Origin: Allobranchiibius huperziae
Lineage (GTDB): Bacteria > Actinomycetota > Actinomycetes > Actinomycetales > Dermatophilaceae
DNA length: 64,000 nucleotides
Assembly: GCF_013410455.1 (NCBI RefSeq)
Contig: NZ_JACCFW010000001.1
Location: forward strand, 3,116,929 to 3,180,928
Reading direction: 5' to 3'
A program made the translations under genes and the position numbers. The notes beneath the pieces are model-generated. The model was given only the letters and a program-made list of their open reading frames with translations, was not told the DNA's origin and did not search any database. Positions 1 to 10,672 of this stretch are shown in pieces; the first letter of the stretch is position 1, and each line of letters begins with the position of its first letter.

Positions 1-51
1 CCGCCGCGGGCGCGCGCAGCCCACAGAGCCGCAGGCAGAGGTGAGGAAGGT

Positions 52-102
52 GGTGGGACCCTCCCGAAAGTCAGGGGGGAGGTCTTTCGGGAGGTTCCCA
101 CC
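52..102. repeat. Long inverted repeat (hairpin) near the window start
   Basis: The arm at 52-70 pairs with 84-102 over 19 positions with one mismatch (C59/T95), leaving a 13-base loop. The core arm is CCTCCCGAAAG / CTTTCGGGAGG. No T-run follows on either strand, so this is either a U-less terminator of a gene left of the window or a leader structure for the regulator that starts at 313. No gene is seen in 1-312; the region otherwise holds only the shorter palindrome at 230-249. Confidence 0.6.
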
Positions 103-229
103 GCGAGGCGCGGTGGTCTGCCGAGGGGGGTCGGCGACGCTTCCGCAAGCTCGCACAGCCCAAGGGCTGCAGGCACAACTATGCGGTCCCGGCTCCAACG
201 TTTCAAGTCGGGCGTTGTCGGATATCGTC

Positions 230-249
230 ATTGGCGAAGACCCGCCAAT
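230..249. promoter_or_regulatory. Operator-like palindrome upstream of the LuxR-type regulator
   Basis: ATTGGCG (230-236) and CGCCAAT (243-249) form a perfect 7-6-7 inverted repeat about 65 bases before the chosen start codon of the regulator at 313. Size and position fit a dimeric repressor site, possibly autoregulatory. This is inference from symmetry and position only. Confidence 0.35.
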
Positions 250-312
250 CATCGGACCCGGGACGGCCCCGTACCCGCGTGGTGGGCTTCGGCAACGGGA
301 GGAGTGGCTGTC

Positions 313-1356
313 GTGGCACCTGAGGAAGAGAGCGACCGGAGTGACTTCAGGACCGGCGCGCCCACAAGGGACGGCGGTCCCGAGGATCCCCTCGGCGACG
401 CGGACCTGACCGACATCTACCTGGCGGCGCTGGCGCATCCCCTGCTGCGACGGGAGGACCTGCTGGCCGGCGGTTTCAACGAAGCGGACATCAACGACAC
501 GCTCCCCCTGCTCGAGGCGCGCGGGATGATCCAACGCCTGGACCGGTCCAGTTGGCGGGTGCTTCCCCCGGACGTCGTGCTGCCCGCGTTCGCCGCGCGA
601 CTGGAGGACCGGGCCCGTTCGGTGCGGTCGTCGGCGGCGGCGATGACGCGCGTCTTCCAGCAGCACCAGGAGCGGCCGCAGGACCGCGACCCGTTCGAAG
701 GCGTGCAGATCGTGACGTCGTTCGCCGGGATCAACCAGGCACTGACCCGGCTCATCGGCACCGCGCGTCGCGACGTGATGATGGTCTACGCCGACTCCCC
801 GATTGCCCGGATGCTGCTCGATCAGCCCATGGCGGCCCATCAGCGCGACCTGGTCAACAGCTCCGGTGCGCCCGTGCACGTGCAGGCCAACTACTCCGAC
901 ACCCTGCTGGACCACCCCAACTTCCCCGAGATGCTCCGGCTGCGGGCCGCCAAGGGTGACGAGCAACGCGTCACCCCGGGCATGCGCCTGACCACCCTGG
1001 TCAACGACGTGGGGTTCGCCATGGTGGATCTGGAGGACGACCAGGGTCAGCCGCACGGGCTGGTCGTGACCGACAGCGCCTTCTCGACCGCGATCGCCGA
1101 GGTCTGTCGCTGGGGGTGGCAGATCGGGGTGCCCTGGCGGATGGGGGCCGACGGCACGAACACCATGGGTGCCGCCGACCAGGAGCGCGCCATCCTGCAG
1201 ATGATGGCCGCGGGCGCTTCCGACGCCGCCATCGCCCGGCACCTGAAGCTGTCCCAACGCACCGTGGAGCGCAGGGTGCGCGCGCTGATGGACCGTCTCA
1301 ACGCGACGACGCGCTTCCAGGCGGGGGTGCTCGCCGTACGCCGGGACCTGCTCTGA
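313..1356 (+). CDS. LuxR-type HTH transcriptional regulator with TrmB-like N-terminal part
   Basis: A 347-residue predicted cytoplasmic regulator. The C-terminal ~60 residues form a LuxR/GerE helix-turn-helix (ILQMMAAGASDAAIARHLKL, then a second helix ending in TVERRVRALMDRL). The N-terminal part resembles a winged helix (LLRREDLLAGGFNEADINDT), followed by a ~200-residue domain of unknown ligand, the arrangement often called TrmB/LuxR. GTG at 313 is preferred because GGGAGGAG (297-304) sits 8 bases upstream; GTG 304 overlaps that site, and an in-frame ATG at 181 would run through the hairpin-rich leader. A distant paralogue lies at 9665-10621. The target genes cannot be inferred; no partner gene is coupled to it. 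Confidence 0.8.
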   Translation: MAPEEESDRSDFRTGAPTRDGGPEDPLGDADLTDIYLAALAHPLLRREDLLAGGFNEADINDTLPLLEARGMIQRLDRSSWRVLPPDVVLPAFAARLEDRARSVRSSAAAMTRVFQQHQERPQDRDPFEGVQIVTSFAGINQALTRLIGTARRDVMMVYADSPIARMLLDQPMAAHQRDLVNSSGAPVHVQANYSDTLLDHPNFPEMLRLRAAKGDEQRVTPGMRLTTLVNDVGFAMVDLEDDQGQPHGLVVTDSAFSTAIAEVCRWGWQIGVPWRMGADGTNTMGAADQERAILQMMAAGASDAAIARHLKLSQRTVERRVRALMDRLNATTRFQAGVLAVRRDLL

Positions 1357-1441
1357 GCATCCGCCCACCCAGCGGCGACGATCCGCTCACGCACGGTGAC
1401 TACAGTTATCGGTCTTTGGCGTCGACGTCTTCTGGAGCAAC

Positions 1442-3655
1442 GTGAGCGTGACCCACCGCCCGGCCACCCCACCGATCCCGCCGCAGGTCGCGGCCGAGAT
1501 CGCGCACGAACAAGAGCATGTCGATCGCGTCTACGTCGAGCTCGGCAAGGCCGGCGAGCGCGCGCGGCTCGTGGAGGCCGAGGGCCTCGGCCGCGGGTTC
1601 AGCGACCGCGGCGGCGCGATCCGCGACGACGAGGTGACCGGCCTCTTCCAGCGGGACGCGCTGGTGTTCAACGCCGGCCGTCGGCGCCAGGCGCTGGAGA
1701 CCCAGTACGAAGGCCTGGTCTTCGGACGCCTGGACCTGCAGGACGAGGTCCGGTACGTCGGCCGGCTGGGCGTGCGCGACGACGAGTACGAGCCGCTGGT
1801 CATCGACTGGCGCGCTCCTGCGGCGTCGCCGTTCTACCGCGCCACCCCGGTCGACCCGCACGGCGTCGTACGCCGCCGCGTGCTGCGTTGCCGCGACGCC
1901 CTGGTGCTCGGGGTGGAGGACGACCTGATGGTCCCCGAGGCGCCCGAGGGGATGGTCGTCGTCGGCGACGGCGCCCTGATGGCCGCCCTCAGCCGCTCGC
2001 GGGGCGGCCGGATGCGCGACATCGTCGCGACCATCCAGCAGCACCAGGACGAGGCCATCCGGGCGAGCGCGCGGGGGGTCACCGAGATCACCGGCGGCCC
2101 CGGCACGGGCAAGACGGTCGTGGCCCTGCACCGGGCGGCGTACCTGCTCTACTCCAACCGCCGGCGTTTCGAGAGCGGCGGCATCCTGGTGGTCGGGCCG
2201 TCCAGCTCGTACACGGCGTACATCGAGCGCGTGCTGCCCTCGCTCGGCGAGGACAGCGTGTCGTTGCGCTCGCTCGGCGACGTCGTCGGCGGCATCACCG
2301 CCTATCGTCTCGACCATCCGGAGGCGGCCCGGGTCAAGGGTTCGCTGTCGATCCGTCAGGTGCTCGCGCGGGCGGCGCGCGATGTGCCGCCGGGCAGTCC
2401 CGATCAGCTCCGCACGATGGTCGCGGGGTCCCCCGTGCGCATCGAGGGCGCGGCGCTGGGCAGGATCCGCCGCCAGGTGCTGCGCGGCCACCGGCACAAC
2501 ACCGGTCGCAAGGCCGCGCTGGAGGCGTTGACGGAGGCCGCCTGGGCGCAGGTGCGCACCGGGGAGCGCCCCGAGTTCGTCGACCAGTTCCAGGAGCACC
2601 GTGAGGTGGAGGCCTTCATCGAACGCTGGTGGGCGCCGCTCGACCCGCGCGAGGTGCTGCTGTGGCTGGCCGATCCCGAGCGCCTGCACCGGTACGCCGG
2701 CGACGTGCTCTCGGCGTCCGATGTCGCGGTGCTCGGTCGGTCGATGGCCGAGACCCTCGACACCGGCCAATGGTCGGTCGCGGACATCGCGCTGATCGAC
2801 GACCTGGTGACCCGGCTGGATACCCCGCCGGAGGCACCCCAGGAGGAGCGGGGTTTCTACGAGATCGAGGAGCTGGACGACGTACGCGGTCACGGTGTCG
2901 CCGAGCTCGGCACCGTCGGGGGTCCGGTCGGAGCCCAGCGCACCAGTCGGTCCGAACGGATCGCCGGCGATCCGCGGGAACGCCTGATGCGGGGGCGGAT
3001 CGGCGAAGCCGAGGAGTACGCGCACGTCCTCGTCGACGAGGCGCAGGACCTCTCGCCGATGCAGTGGCGGATGGTCGGGCGGCGCGGCCGTTACGCGTCC
3101 TGGACCGTCGTGGGCGACGCGGCACAGAGCTCCTGGCCGGTGCCCGCGGAGGCCGAACGCGCCCGCGAGGAGGCCTTCGGCACTGCGCCGCGGCAGCGCT
3201 TCCACATGGACACCAACTACCGCAACGCGCGGGAGATCTTCGACTACGCGGCACGTGTGGTCCGTGCGCAGATGCCGGACGCCGACATCCCCGATGCGGT
3301 CCGCGAGACCGGCGTCGATCCGCTGGTCCTGCAGTCCGATCCGGCCGGTGTCGGCCCGCTGGTCGACGACGCCGTACGCAACCTGCTTAGGGAGGTCGAC
3401 GGACTGGTGGCCGTGGTCAGTCCCGCGGCCCACCGCGCCGCGCTGACGGCCGCCCTGGCGTCGGACCCGCGGGTCGTCCTGGTCGACCCGATGTCGACCA
3501 AGGGCCTGGAGTACGACGCCACGGTCGTGGTGGACCCTGCGGAGATCACCCGCGAGTCCCCCGGCGGCGTCCGGGTCCTCTACGTGGCGCTCACCCGCGC
3601 CGCCCACCGGATGACGATCGTCGAGGTATCCGAGGATGGAGCACGCCATGAGTGA
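1442..3655 (+). CDS. helR: HelR/HelD-like UvrD-family ATPase (RNA polymerase recycling motor)
   Basis: A 737-residue superfamily-1 helicase-like protein. Walker A GGPGTGKT lies at residues 218-225 and the motif II DEAQD box at 532-536; the C-terminal motif VLYVALTRAAHRM is typical of UvrD/Rep-type motifs V-VI. The coiled N-terminus with an EHVDRVY..L pattern and the long insertion between the halves of domain 1A match HelD-like proteins, which lack true helicase activity and dislodge stalled RNA polymerase. In actinobacteria the HelR branch rescues polymerase from rifamycins. No rifamycin-associated inverted repeat was found upstream, so drug induction is not supported here. GTG start with GGAGC upstream. 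The last 8 bases overlap the chorismate mutase gene. Confidence 0.8.
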   Translation: MSVTHRPATPPIPPQVAAEIAHEQEHVDRVYVELGKAGERARLVEAEGLGRGFSDRGGAIRDDEVTGLFQRDALVFNAGRRRQALETQYEGLVFGRLDLQDEVRYVGRLGVRDDEYEPLVIDWRAPAASPFYRATPVDPHGVVRRRVLRCRDALVLGVEDDLMVPEAPEGMVVVGDGALMAALSRSRGGRMRDIVATIQQHQDEAIRASARGVTEITGGPGTGKTVVALHRAAYLLYSNRRRFESGGILVVGPSSSYTAYIERVLPSLGEDSVSLRSLGDVVGGITAYRLDHPEAARVKGSLSIRQVLARAARDVPPGSPDQLRTMVAGSPVRIEGAALGRIRRQVLRGHRHNTGRKAALEALTEAAWAQVRTGERPEFVDQFQEHREVEAFIERWWAPLDPREVLLWLADPERLHRYAGDVLSASDVAVLGRSMAETLDTGQWSVADIALIDDLVTRLDTPPEAPQEERGFYEIEELDDVRGHGVAELGTVGGPVGAQRTSRSERIAGDPRERLMRGRIGEAEEYAHVLVDEAQDLSPMQWRMVGRRGRYASWTVVGDAAQSSWPVPAEAERAREEAFGTAPRQRFHMDTNYRNAREIFDYAARVVRAQMPDADIPDAVRETGVDPLVLQSDPAGVGPLVDDAVRNLLREVDGLVAVVSPAAHRAALTAALASDPRVVLVDPMSTKGLEYDATVVVDPAEITRESPGGVRVLYVALTRAAHRMTIVEVSEDGARHE

Positions 3656-3977
3656 CGACGACGCCCTGCACGCCTCGACCGAGACGCCCGACGTGGCCGC
3701 GGACGGGGTCCTCACGTCGTACCGGCAGTCGATCGACAACATCGACGCGGCGCTGATCCACCTGCTCGCCGAGCGCTTCAAGATCACCCAGGCGGTCGGG
3801 GTCTACAAGGCCGAACACGACCTGCCGCCGGCGGATCCCGCCCGTGAGCAGCGTCAGGTCGCACGGCTGCGCGGGCTGGCGAGCGCGTCGCAACTCGACC
3901 CGGAGTTCAGCGAGAAGTTCCTGCGCTTCGTGATCGACGAGGTCATCCACCACCACGAGCGCCTGCGCGACGACTGA
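3648..3977 (+). CDS. Chorismate mutase, AroQ class
   Basis: A 109-residue all-helical enzyme converting chorismate to prephenate, the entry to phenylalanine and tyrosine synthesis. The signature is clear: SYRQSIDNIDAALIHLLAER followed by FKITQAVGVYKAEHDLPP, giving the Arg/Lys residues that bind the two carboxylates, then a third helix ending in IHHHERLR. Its ~90-residue catalytic domain and lack of a signal peptide suggest the cytosolic short form. ATG 3648 is chosen over ATG 3636 because GGAG (3638-3641) lies 6 bases upstream. It overlaps the helR-like stop by 8 bases, so translation is probably coupled, although the two functions are unrelated. Confidence 0.9.
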   Translation: MSDDDALHASTETPDVAADGVLTSYRQSIDNIDAALIHLLAERFKITQAVGVYKAEHDLPPADPAREQRQVARLRGLASASQLDPEFSEKFLRFVIDEVIHHHERLRDD

Positions 3978-4009
3978 CGCCGCTCAACGGCACCCGTCGG
4001 GGCCTCCGG

Positions 4010-5764
4010 TCAGGGGGCGAGCAGCGCGCGGACCCGCTCCGGGCCGATCGCGAGCAGCAGCGTGGGCAGCCGCGGGCCGGTGTCCCTGCTGATGAGCAGG
4101 TTGTAGAGCAGCGTGAAGAACGCCCGCTGGGCCGCGCCGAGTTCCTTGTCGCCCTTCACGATCTGGTCCGCAGCGAGCCCGCGCTGCACCTTCGGCACCC
4201 CGTAGACCTGATGGGTGAGGGTGTCCAGCGACCACCCGTCCTCCAGGCGTCCGAGGTCGGCTCCGTTGCCTTCCAGCAGGATCCGCACTGCGTCGCGCTC
4301 CTGGTCGGTGAGGGTCGCCAGGTGGTCCAGGTCCGGTTCGCCGCGTACGACGGTCCGGTCGGATGAGGGCATCTGGGTGGCGACCCAGTGCTCCACGCAG
4401 TCCAGTCGCGGGCGCAGGTCGTCCAGCGACCGCACCTGCTGCGAGGGGTCGAGCTGCGCGACGATCCGCAGCGTCTGCTCCTCGTCGCCGGTCGTGATGT
4501 CGACGATCGAGGCGAGCGTGCGATAGGCGACGGGTACGGGCGTCTGCGTCAGCACGCCCTCGGCGGTCGAGGTCGCCCGCGTCCATGCCGCCACGTCACC
4601 GGGCTGACCCTTGCCGCCGGCGACCTTGCGGCACAACGCATCCCACTCGTCGTACATCCGCTGCACGTCGGCGTCGAAGGCCACGCTGAAGGACTGGTTG
4701 GGGCGGCGCCGGGCGTAGAGCCACCGCAGCAGGGCCGGCTCCATGATCTGCATGGCGTCCGACGGAGTGGGCACGCCACCGCGCGAGGACGACATCTTGG
4801 CCATCCCCTTCATCCCGACGAAGGCGTACATCGGGCCGATCGGGCGCTCCCAGCCGAAGACGGGCGCGAGGTCCTTGCCCACGACGTATGACGATCCGGG
4901 CGACTGGTGGTCGACGCCGGAGGGCTCGAAGACGACCTTCTCGTAGGCCCAGCGCATCGGCCAGTCGACCTTCCAGACCAGCTTGCCGTGATGCTCGGTG
5001 TGCAGGTCGATCGTGTGCTCGTCGCCGTCGCTGCGGTAGGTCAGGGAACCGGTCGCGTCGTCGTACGCGGTCACGGTGGTCTCGTCGGTGCCCGTGGTGG
5101 CGCTGTACGGACGGTAGGGGAAGTACCCGGACCCGCTGGACCCGTCGTCCTCCGCGGCGGCTCCGGAGCCTGCCTCGGCCTCGGCCACTGCTGCCGCGTC
5201 GTCCTCGGAGATCTTCTGCTGCTGCTTCTGCTGTGCCGGCTTCGGGTCGTCCGTGGCCGCCAGCGTGCGGTACTGGTCGAGCACTTCGTCGATCCGGTCG
5301 CGATGACTCATCGCGAAGAGCACCTGGTCGGTGTAGGCGCCGCTGGTGTACTGCTCGGTCTGGCTGATGCCGCGGTAGACGATGCCCAACTGGGCCAGAC
5401 CCTCCTCGCACTGGGCGCGGAAGTGCTCGGCCCAGGAGGTGTAGGGCGACCCGCTCGGCGGCGGGACCGACGTCAGCGGCTTGCCGATGTGCTGGGCCCA
5501 GGAGTCGTCGACGCCGGGATAGTTCGGCACCTTGCGGAAGCGGTCGTAGTCGTCCCAGCTGATGATGTGCTCGCACTCGACGCCGCGCCGCTTCACCTCG
5601 TCGGCGACCAGGTGAGGGGTCATCACCTCGCGCAGGTTGCCCAGGTGGATGGGGCCGGACGGAGACAGACCGGAGGCGCAGACGACCTTGGTGTCGCGTC
5701 GTTCTGCCTCCTCGATCACCTCGTCGGCGAGGCGGGAGACCCAGTCGTCCAAACGTTCCGTCAC
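4010..5764 (-). CDS. lysS: Lysyl-tRNA synthetase, class I
   Basis: A 584-residue class I lysyl-tRNA synthetase charging tRNA-Lys. The HIGH-type motif HLGN is at residues 40-43 and KMSSS at 323-327, both in a Rossmann fold; the C-terminal third is the helical anticodon-binding part. Between the two halves of the catalytic domain, near residues 165-205, lies a low-complexity Gln/Ala/Glu/Ser-rich insertion (PAQQKQQQKISEDD then Gly/Ser-rich), probably a surface loop. GTG at 5764 begins the conserved protein; the frame stays open upstream, but those codons are not synthetase-like. It converges with chorismate mutase and is divergent from the dehydrogenase at 5907. Confidence 0.92.
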   Translation of the reverse strand: MTERLDDWVSRLADEVIEEAERRDTKVVCASGLSPSGPIHLGNLREVMTPHLVADEVKRRGVECEHIISWDDYDRFRKVPNYPGVDDSWAQHIGKPLTSVPPPSGSPYTSWAEHFRAQCEEGLAQLGIVYRGISQTEQYTSGAYTDQVLFAMSHRDRIDEVLDQYRTLAATDDPKPAQQKQQQKISEDDAAAVAEAEAGSGAAAEDDGSSGSGYFPYRPYSATTGTDETTVTAYDDATGSLTYRSDGDEHTIDLHTEHHGKLVWKVDWPMRWAYEKVVFEPSGVDHQSPGSSYVVGKDLAPVFGWERPIGPMYAFVGMKGMAKMSSSRGGVPTPSDAMQIMEPALLRWLYARRRPNQSFSVAFDADVQRMYDEWDALCRKVAGGKGQPGDVAAWTRATSTAEGVLTQTPVPVAYRTLASIVDITTGDEEQTLRIVAQLDPSQQVRSLDDLRPRLDCVEHWVATQMPSSDRTVVRGEPDLDHLATLTDQERDAVRILLEGNGADLGRLEDGWSLDTLTHQVYGVPKVQRGLAADQIVKGDKELGAAQRAFFTLLYNLLISRDTGPRLPTLLLAIGPERVRALLAP

Positions 5765-5800
5765 GGGAGGCGAGTCTACGGGCGGCGCCGCACCCGCCTT

Positions 5801-5854
5801 CGCGAGTGTCCGCAGTCGCGGGCCGACGCCTGCACGGTTCTGCGGACACCCGCG
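5801..5854. repeat. Imperfect inverted repeat between divergent genes
   Basis: CGCGAGTGTCCGCAG (5801-5815) pairs with CTGCGGACACCCGCG (5840-5854) at 14 of 15 positions. It sits in the divergent promoter region of lysS and the downstream dehydrogenase, so termination is unlikely. The core TGTCCGCA also appears in the convergent hairpin at 42144-42193, suggesting one family of intergenic palindromes. Confidence 0.5.
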
Positions 5855-5906
5855 ATACGTCGTCGCGGCTGGGAAGAGCAACGGTGGCGAGGCGGTTACC
5901 TCTGAC

Positions 5907-6767
5907 ATGACTGAAGAGACGACACAGCGGGTGGCAGTGCTCGGCACGGGCGTGATGGGCGCGGGGATGGCGCATGCGCTGCAGCGCGCCGGGCACGACG
6001 TGGTGGTCTGGAACCGCACCCGATCGAAGGCCGAAGACGTTGCCACCGAGGGGATCTCGGTCGCGGACTCGGTCACGGACGCAGTGCGTGGTGCCGACGT
6101 CGTCGTCACGATCCTCTTCGACGCCGACGCGGTTGTGCAGGTCGCCCGCGAGCTGGTGCCGGCGCTGGGATCGGACACGGTCTGGCTGCAGAGCACGACC
6201 GTCGGCCCCGCGGGGATCGCACGCATCGCGGACGAGAGCGGCAGCGACCGGATCGTCGACGCGCCGATGCTCGGCACCAAGGCGCCGGCCGAGCAGGGCA
6301 AGCTCGTGGCGCTCCTGTCGGGCCCGACCGCGCTCCTCGACGCCGCGCGACCCGCTCTGGAGGCGATGACCGCCCGCAGCGTCGTCGCGGGCGAGGCGCT
6401 CGGCAAGGCCAGCGCCCTGAAACTCGTGTGCAACGCCTGGATCGTGTCCATCACCGCGGCCACCGCCCAGTCGGTCGCGCTCGCCGAGGGCCTGGATATC
6501 GACCCGGCCCTCTTCCTCGCCTCGATCGAGGGCGGCCCCACGGACTCGGCGTACGCGCAGCTGAAGGGGAAGGCCATGATCGGCGCCGACTACAGCCCGT
6601 CGTTCGCGGTGGACGGCGCATTGAAGGACACCGGGCTCATCCGGGACGCCCTGGCCGGTGCCGAGCTGCGCACCGACCTCGCGGACGCCGTGCTCGCCCT
6701 CTTCACGCAGACCTCGAGCTCCGGGCACGGCGCCGACGACATGTCGGCGGTCCGAACGGCGTTCTGA
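5907..6767 (+). CDS. NAD(P)-dependent beta-hydroxyacid dehydrogenase family protein
   Basis: A 286-residue member of the 3-hydroxyisobutyrate dehydrogenase / glyoxylate-succinic semialdehyde reductase family. It has a Rossmann GxGxxG near the N-terminus (VAVLGTGVMGAGMA, residues 10-23), the substrate-loop segment DAPMLGTKAPAEQGKL, and the catalytic lysine in GKASALKLVCNAW. These enzymes oxidise or reduce beta-hydroxyacids in the cytosol; the exact substrate is not readable here. ATG 5907 places the Rossmann motif at the expected position, although the ribosome site is poor. Monocistronic between a divergent lysS and a convergent MFS gene. Confidence 0.85.
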   Translation: MTEETTQRVAVLGTGVMGAGMAHALQRAGHDVVVWNRTRSKAEDVATEGISVADSVTDAVRGADVVVTILFDADAVVQVARELVPALGSDTVWLQSTTVGPAGIARIADESGSDRIVDAPMLGTKAPAEQGKLVALLSGPTALLDAARPALEAMTARSVVAGEALGKASALKLVCNAWIVSITAATAQSVALAEGLDIDPALFLASIEGGPTDSAYAQLKGKAMIGADYSPSFAVDGALKDTGLIRDALAGAELRTDLADAVLALFTQTSSSGHGADDMSAVRTAF

Positions 6768-6791
6768 GGCAGGGCGTGCGGGCCGATCGGA

Positions 6792-7943
6792 CTAGAGGTT
6801 CACCCGGCGCACGCCGACGAGGTAGACGAGGAACGACGCGGCCACCAGGATCGCCCCGATCCACCCGAGCGCGGGCACGGCGACCACGCCGAGCAGCCGG
6901 GAGCCGACGAGCGCCCCTCCTGCGATGCCCAGGTTCGTCGTCGCGTTGACCAGGGAGCTCGCGGCATCGGTCGCGTCTCCCGCCGCCCGCAGCATGACCG
7001 TCTGCGTCAGCGTGGGGAAGGCCCCGAACGCAACCCCCCACAGGGCCACGACCGCGATGATGCCGCCGCTCGAGCCGATCACGGCCGCGAGCACCAGGCT
7101 GAGGCACATCAACACGATGTCGGCGACCAGCGCCAGGCCCGGACGGCGACTCACCGCCCATCCCGCGGCCACCAGTCCGACGACGCCGCCGCAGCCGTAA
7201 CCGAAGAGGACCGCTCCCACATCGGGGTGGGTGATCCCGTCGTGCAGCAGCAGTGGGCTCACGTAGGTGTAGAGCGTGAAGTGCCCGAGCGCGAGCAGGG
7301 TGATCACCACCGACATCACGATCACGGCCGGGCGCCGGATGCCCGTCATCACCGGGATCCGTGCGTTCGTCCGCGGAGGGTCGCGCGGCGGAAGCACCCG
7401 CAGGACCGCGACGGCGAGCCCGCTCAGCGCGACCGCGATGACCACGAACGCCCACCGCCACCCGAGCGCCGTGCCGAGCACGGTGCCGAGCGGCACCCCG
7501 AAGACCAGGGCGATCGCGTTGCCGGTCAACACCACCGCGATGGCCCGGCCCGAGGACGCGGGGTCGACGAGGGACACCGCCGCGGCGATCGCCACCGCGA
7601 AGAACCCTGCGTGGGCCACCCCTCCGATGACCCGGGCGACCATGGCGACGGCGTCATCGGGTGCCGCGGCGAAGATGAGGTTGCTCACCGCGTAGGTGGT
7701 GAGGAGGACCGCCAGCACGCGCCGACGTGGCCACCGCTCCGCGACCGCCGCGATCGGCACCGACATGATCGCGACGATGACGGCGTACGACGAGACCAGG
7801 ATGCCGGCCGTCGAGGCCGAGATGTCGAGCCCCGCCGCGATCTGGGGCAGCAGACCGACCGGGAGCATCTCGGTGCAGATCGCGAAGAAGACGCACGTCG
7901 CGAGCAGGGCCAGTGGCGCTCTCGGCAGGTCTCTCAGCGGCAT
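6792..7943 (-). CDS. MFS transporter (AraJ/Cmx-type drug or sugar efflux)
   Basis: A 383-residue permease with about 12 hydrophobic segments and short termini. The loop 2-3 motif RWPRRRVL and the motif GVPLGTVLGTALGWRWAF in segment 5 fit DHA1 antiporters of the AraJ/chloramphenicol-efflux group. Probably exports small hydrophobic compounds using the proton gradient; the substrate is unknown. It lies 12 bases downstream of a small membrane gene that overlaps purA, so the three may share a transcript. It converges on the dehydrogenase ending at 6767 with only 24 bases between stops. Confidence 0.85.
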   Translation of the reverse strand: MPLRDLPRAPLALLATCVFFAICTEMLPVGLLPQIAAGLDISASTAGILVSSYAVIVAIMSVPIAAVAERWPRRRVLAVLLTTYAVSNLIFAAAPDDAVAMVARVIGGVAHAGFFAVAIAAAVSLVDPASSGRAIAVVLTGNAIALVFGVPLGTVLGTALGWRWAFVVIAVALSGLAVAVLRVLPPRDPPRTNARIPVMTGIRRPAVIVMSVVITLLALGHFTLYTYVSPLLLHDGITHPDVGAVLFGYGCGGVVGLVAAGWAVSRRPGLALVADIVLMCLSLVLAAVIGSSGGIIAVVALWGVAFGAFPTLTQTVMLRAAGDATDAASSLVNATTNLGIAGGALVGSRLLGVVAVPALGWIGAILVAASFLVYLVGVRRVNL

Positions 7944-7955
7944 GCGGACGGCGTC

Positions 7956-9616
<1,661 letters not shown>

Positions 9617-9664
9617 CTAACGGAGGGGTACGACGGGCCCGAACCGTGCGCGGGGCCCGCCCGT

Positions 9665-10621
9665 TCAGCCGGCCCGACCGCGGCGTTCGGCGAGGCGCAG
9701 CGCCAGCTGGAAGCGGGTGTCCACACCGTGCTCGGCCATCAGCGCGGCGACGCGGCGTCGTACCGTCCGCAGCGAGATGCCGAGCACCCGTGCGATCGCC
9801 TCGTCCTTCAACCCCTGCCGCATCAGCTCGAGCAGACCCTCGGGTTCGTCGGCTGCCGGTTCGAGGGCGGCCGAGGCCGACCACAGCCGGTCGAAGAGCT
9901 CGACGAACGCCGCGACCACCATCGGGTCGCGCAGCACGACGAAATCCCCGTCGGACCGACCCCATTCGGTGCTGCCCAGCGCGACGTCCGTGCCGAAGAC
10001 GACGAAGTCGGACGGCAGCGTGCGGGCGACCCGCGCGGCCTCGCCGGCCTGCGCCCACGCCGCGCGCCAGGTCGCGCAGCGCTCCACGACGTCGGCGGCG
10101 TAGAGGGACCGCAGCTCCCGGCCCTCCTGCACCTGGTGGCGCAGCGTGGGGTAGGCCGCAACGTCCTGGCTCGGTGCCGTGCGCGCGGCCTGCCGCACCG
10201 CACCGACGGTCGAGGCGGCCAGGTGCTCGTGCACGGCGACCAGCTCGGCGCGGTCCACCCGCTCACGATCGGGAGCGGACGCCGACGACAGCTCCCGCCC
10301 GATGCGGTGGTCTGCGGCGAACTGGTCGATCGAGTCGCGCACCCGCGCCAGGTCCTGCCGGCGGGTGGCGAGACGCGCCTCCTCGGCGCTGACCAGCCGC
10401 TCGAGCGCGGCGCGGGGATGATCGGTGACGAGCTCGCCGCCGGGGCCGACGCGTACGAGTCGCTGGGTGCGCAGCTCCAGCAACGCCGCGTCGCCCTCGG
10501 CGTCGGTCCACCCCAGCCGACTGCGGTGCGCGGCGAGCTCGAGCCGCGGCATGCGCAGGATGTTGCGGTAGAGCGCCTCGGCCTGCTCCCCCACCCCGAG
10601 CACGGCCAGTCGCGCAGTCAC
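9665..10621 (-). CDS. LuxR-type HTH transcriptional regulator (TrmB/LuxR architecture)
   Basis: A 318-residue regulator with the same layout as the protein at 313-1356: an N-terminal winged-helix-like segment (HRSRLGWTDAEGDAALLEL), a central unknown domain with helical spacer, and a C-terminal LuxR helix-turn-helix (LMRQGLKDEAIARVLGISLR then TVRRRVAALMAEHGV). The two are clearly related in architecture and in the RFQ..L tail but share modest identity. GTG start at 10621. No ligand or target is evident. It is downstream of, and co-oriented with, DUF3151 and fbaA, separated by 51 bases. Confidence 0.8.
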   Translation of the reverse strand: MTARLAVLGVGEQAEALYRNILRMPRLELAAHRSRLGWTDAEGDAALLELRTQRLVRVGPGGELVTDHPRAALERLVSAEEARLATRRQDLARVRDSIDQFAADHRIGRELSSASAPDRERVDRAELVAVHEHLAASTVGAVRQAARTAPSQDVAAYPTLRHQVQEGRELRSLYAADVVERCATWRAAWAQAGEAARVARTLPSDFVVFGTDVALGSTEWGRSDGDFVVLRDPMVVAAFVELFDRLWSASAALEPAADEPEGLLELMRQGLKDEAIARVLGISLRTVRRRVAALMAEHGVDTRFQLALRLAERRGRAG

Positions 10622-10672
10622 CCGTTCACCGTATGCCGCACCGCGCGCCCCGTCCCCGGCGAGCCGGTCGCC

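Noticed and set aside
1357-1441. Rifamycin-associated element before the HelR gene
   Set aside because: Looked for a long GC-rich inverted repeat of that type in the 85-base gap and saw none.
1406-3787. Very long open frame on the minus strand across the HelR gene
   Set aside because: It is the antisense shadow of a GC-rich gene; its protein is a repetitive Arg/Asp/Val-rich sequence with no domain.
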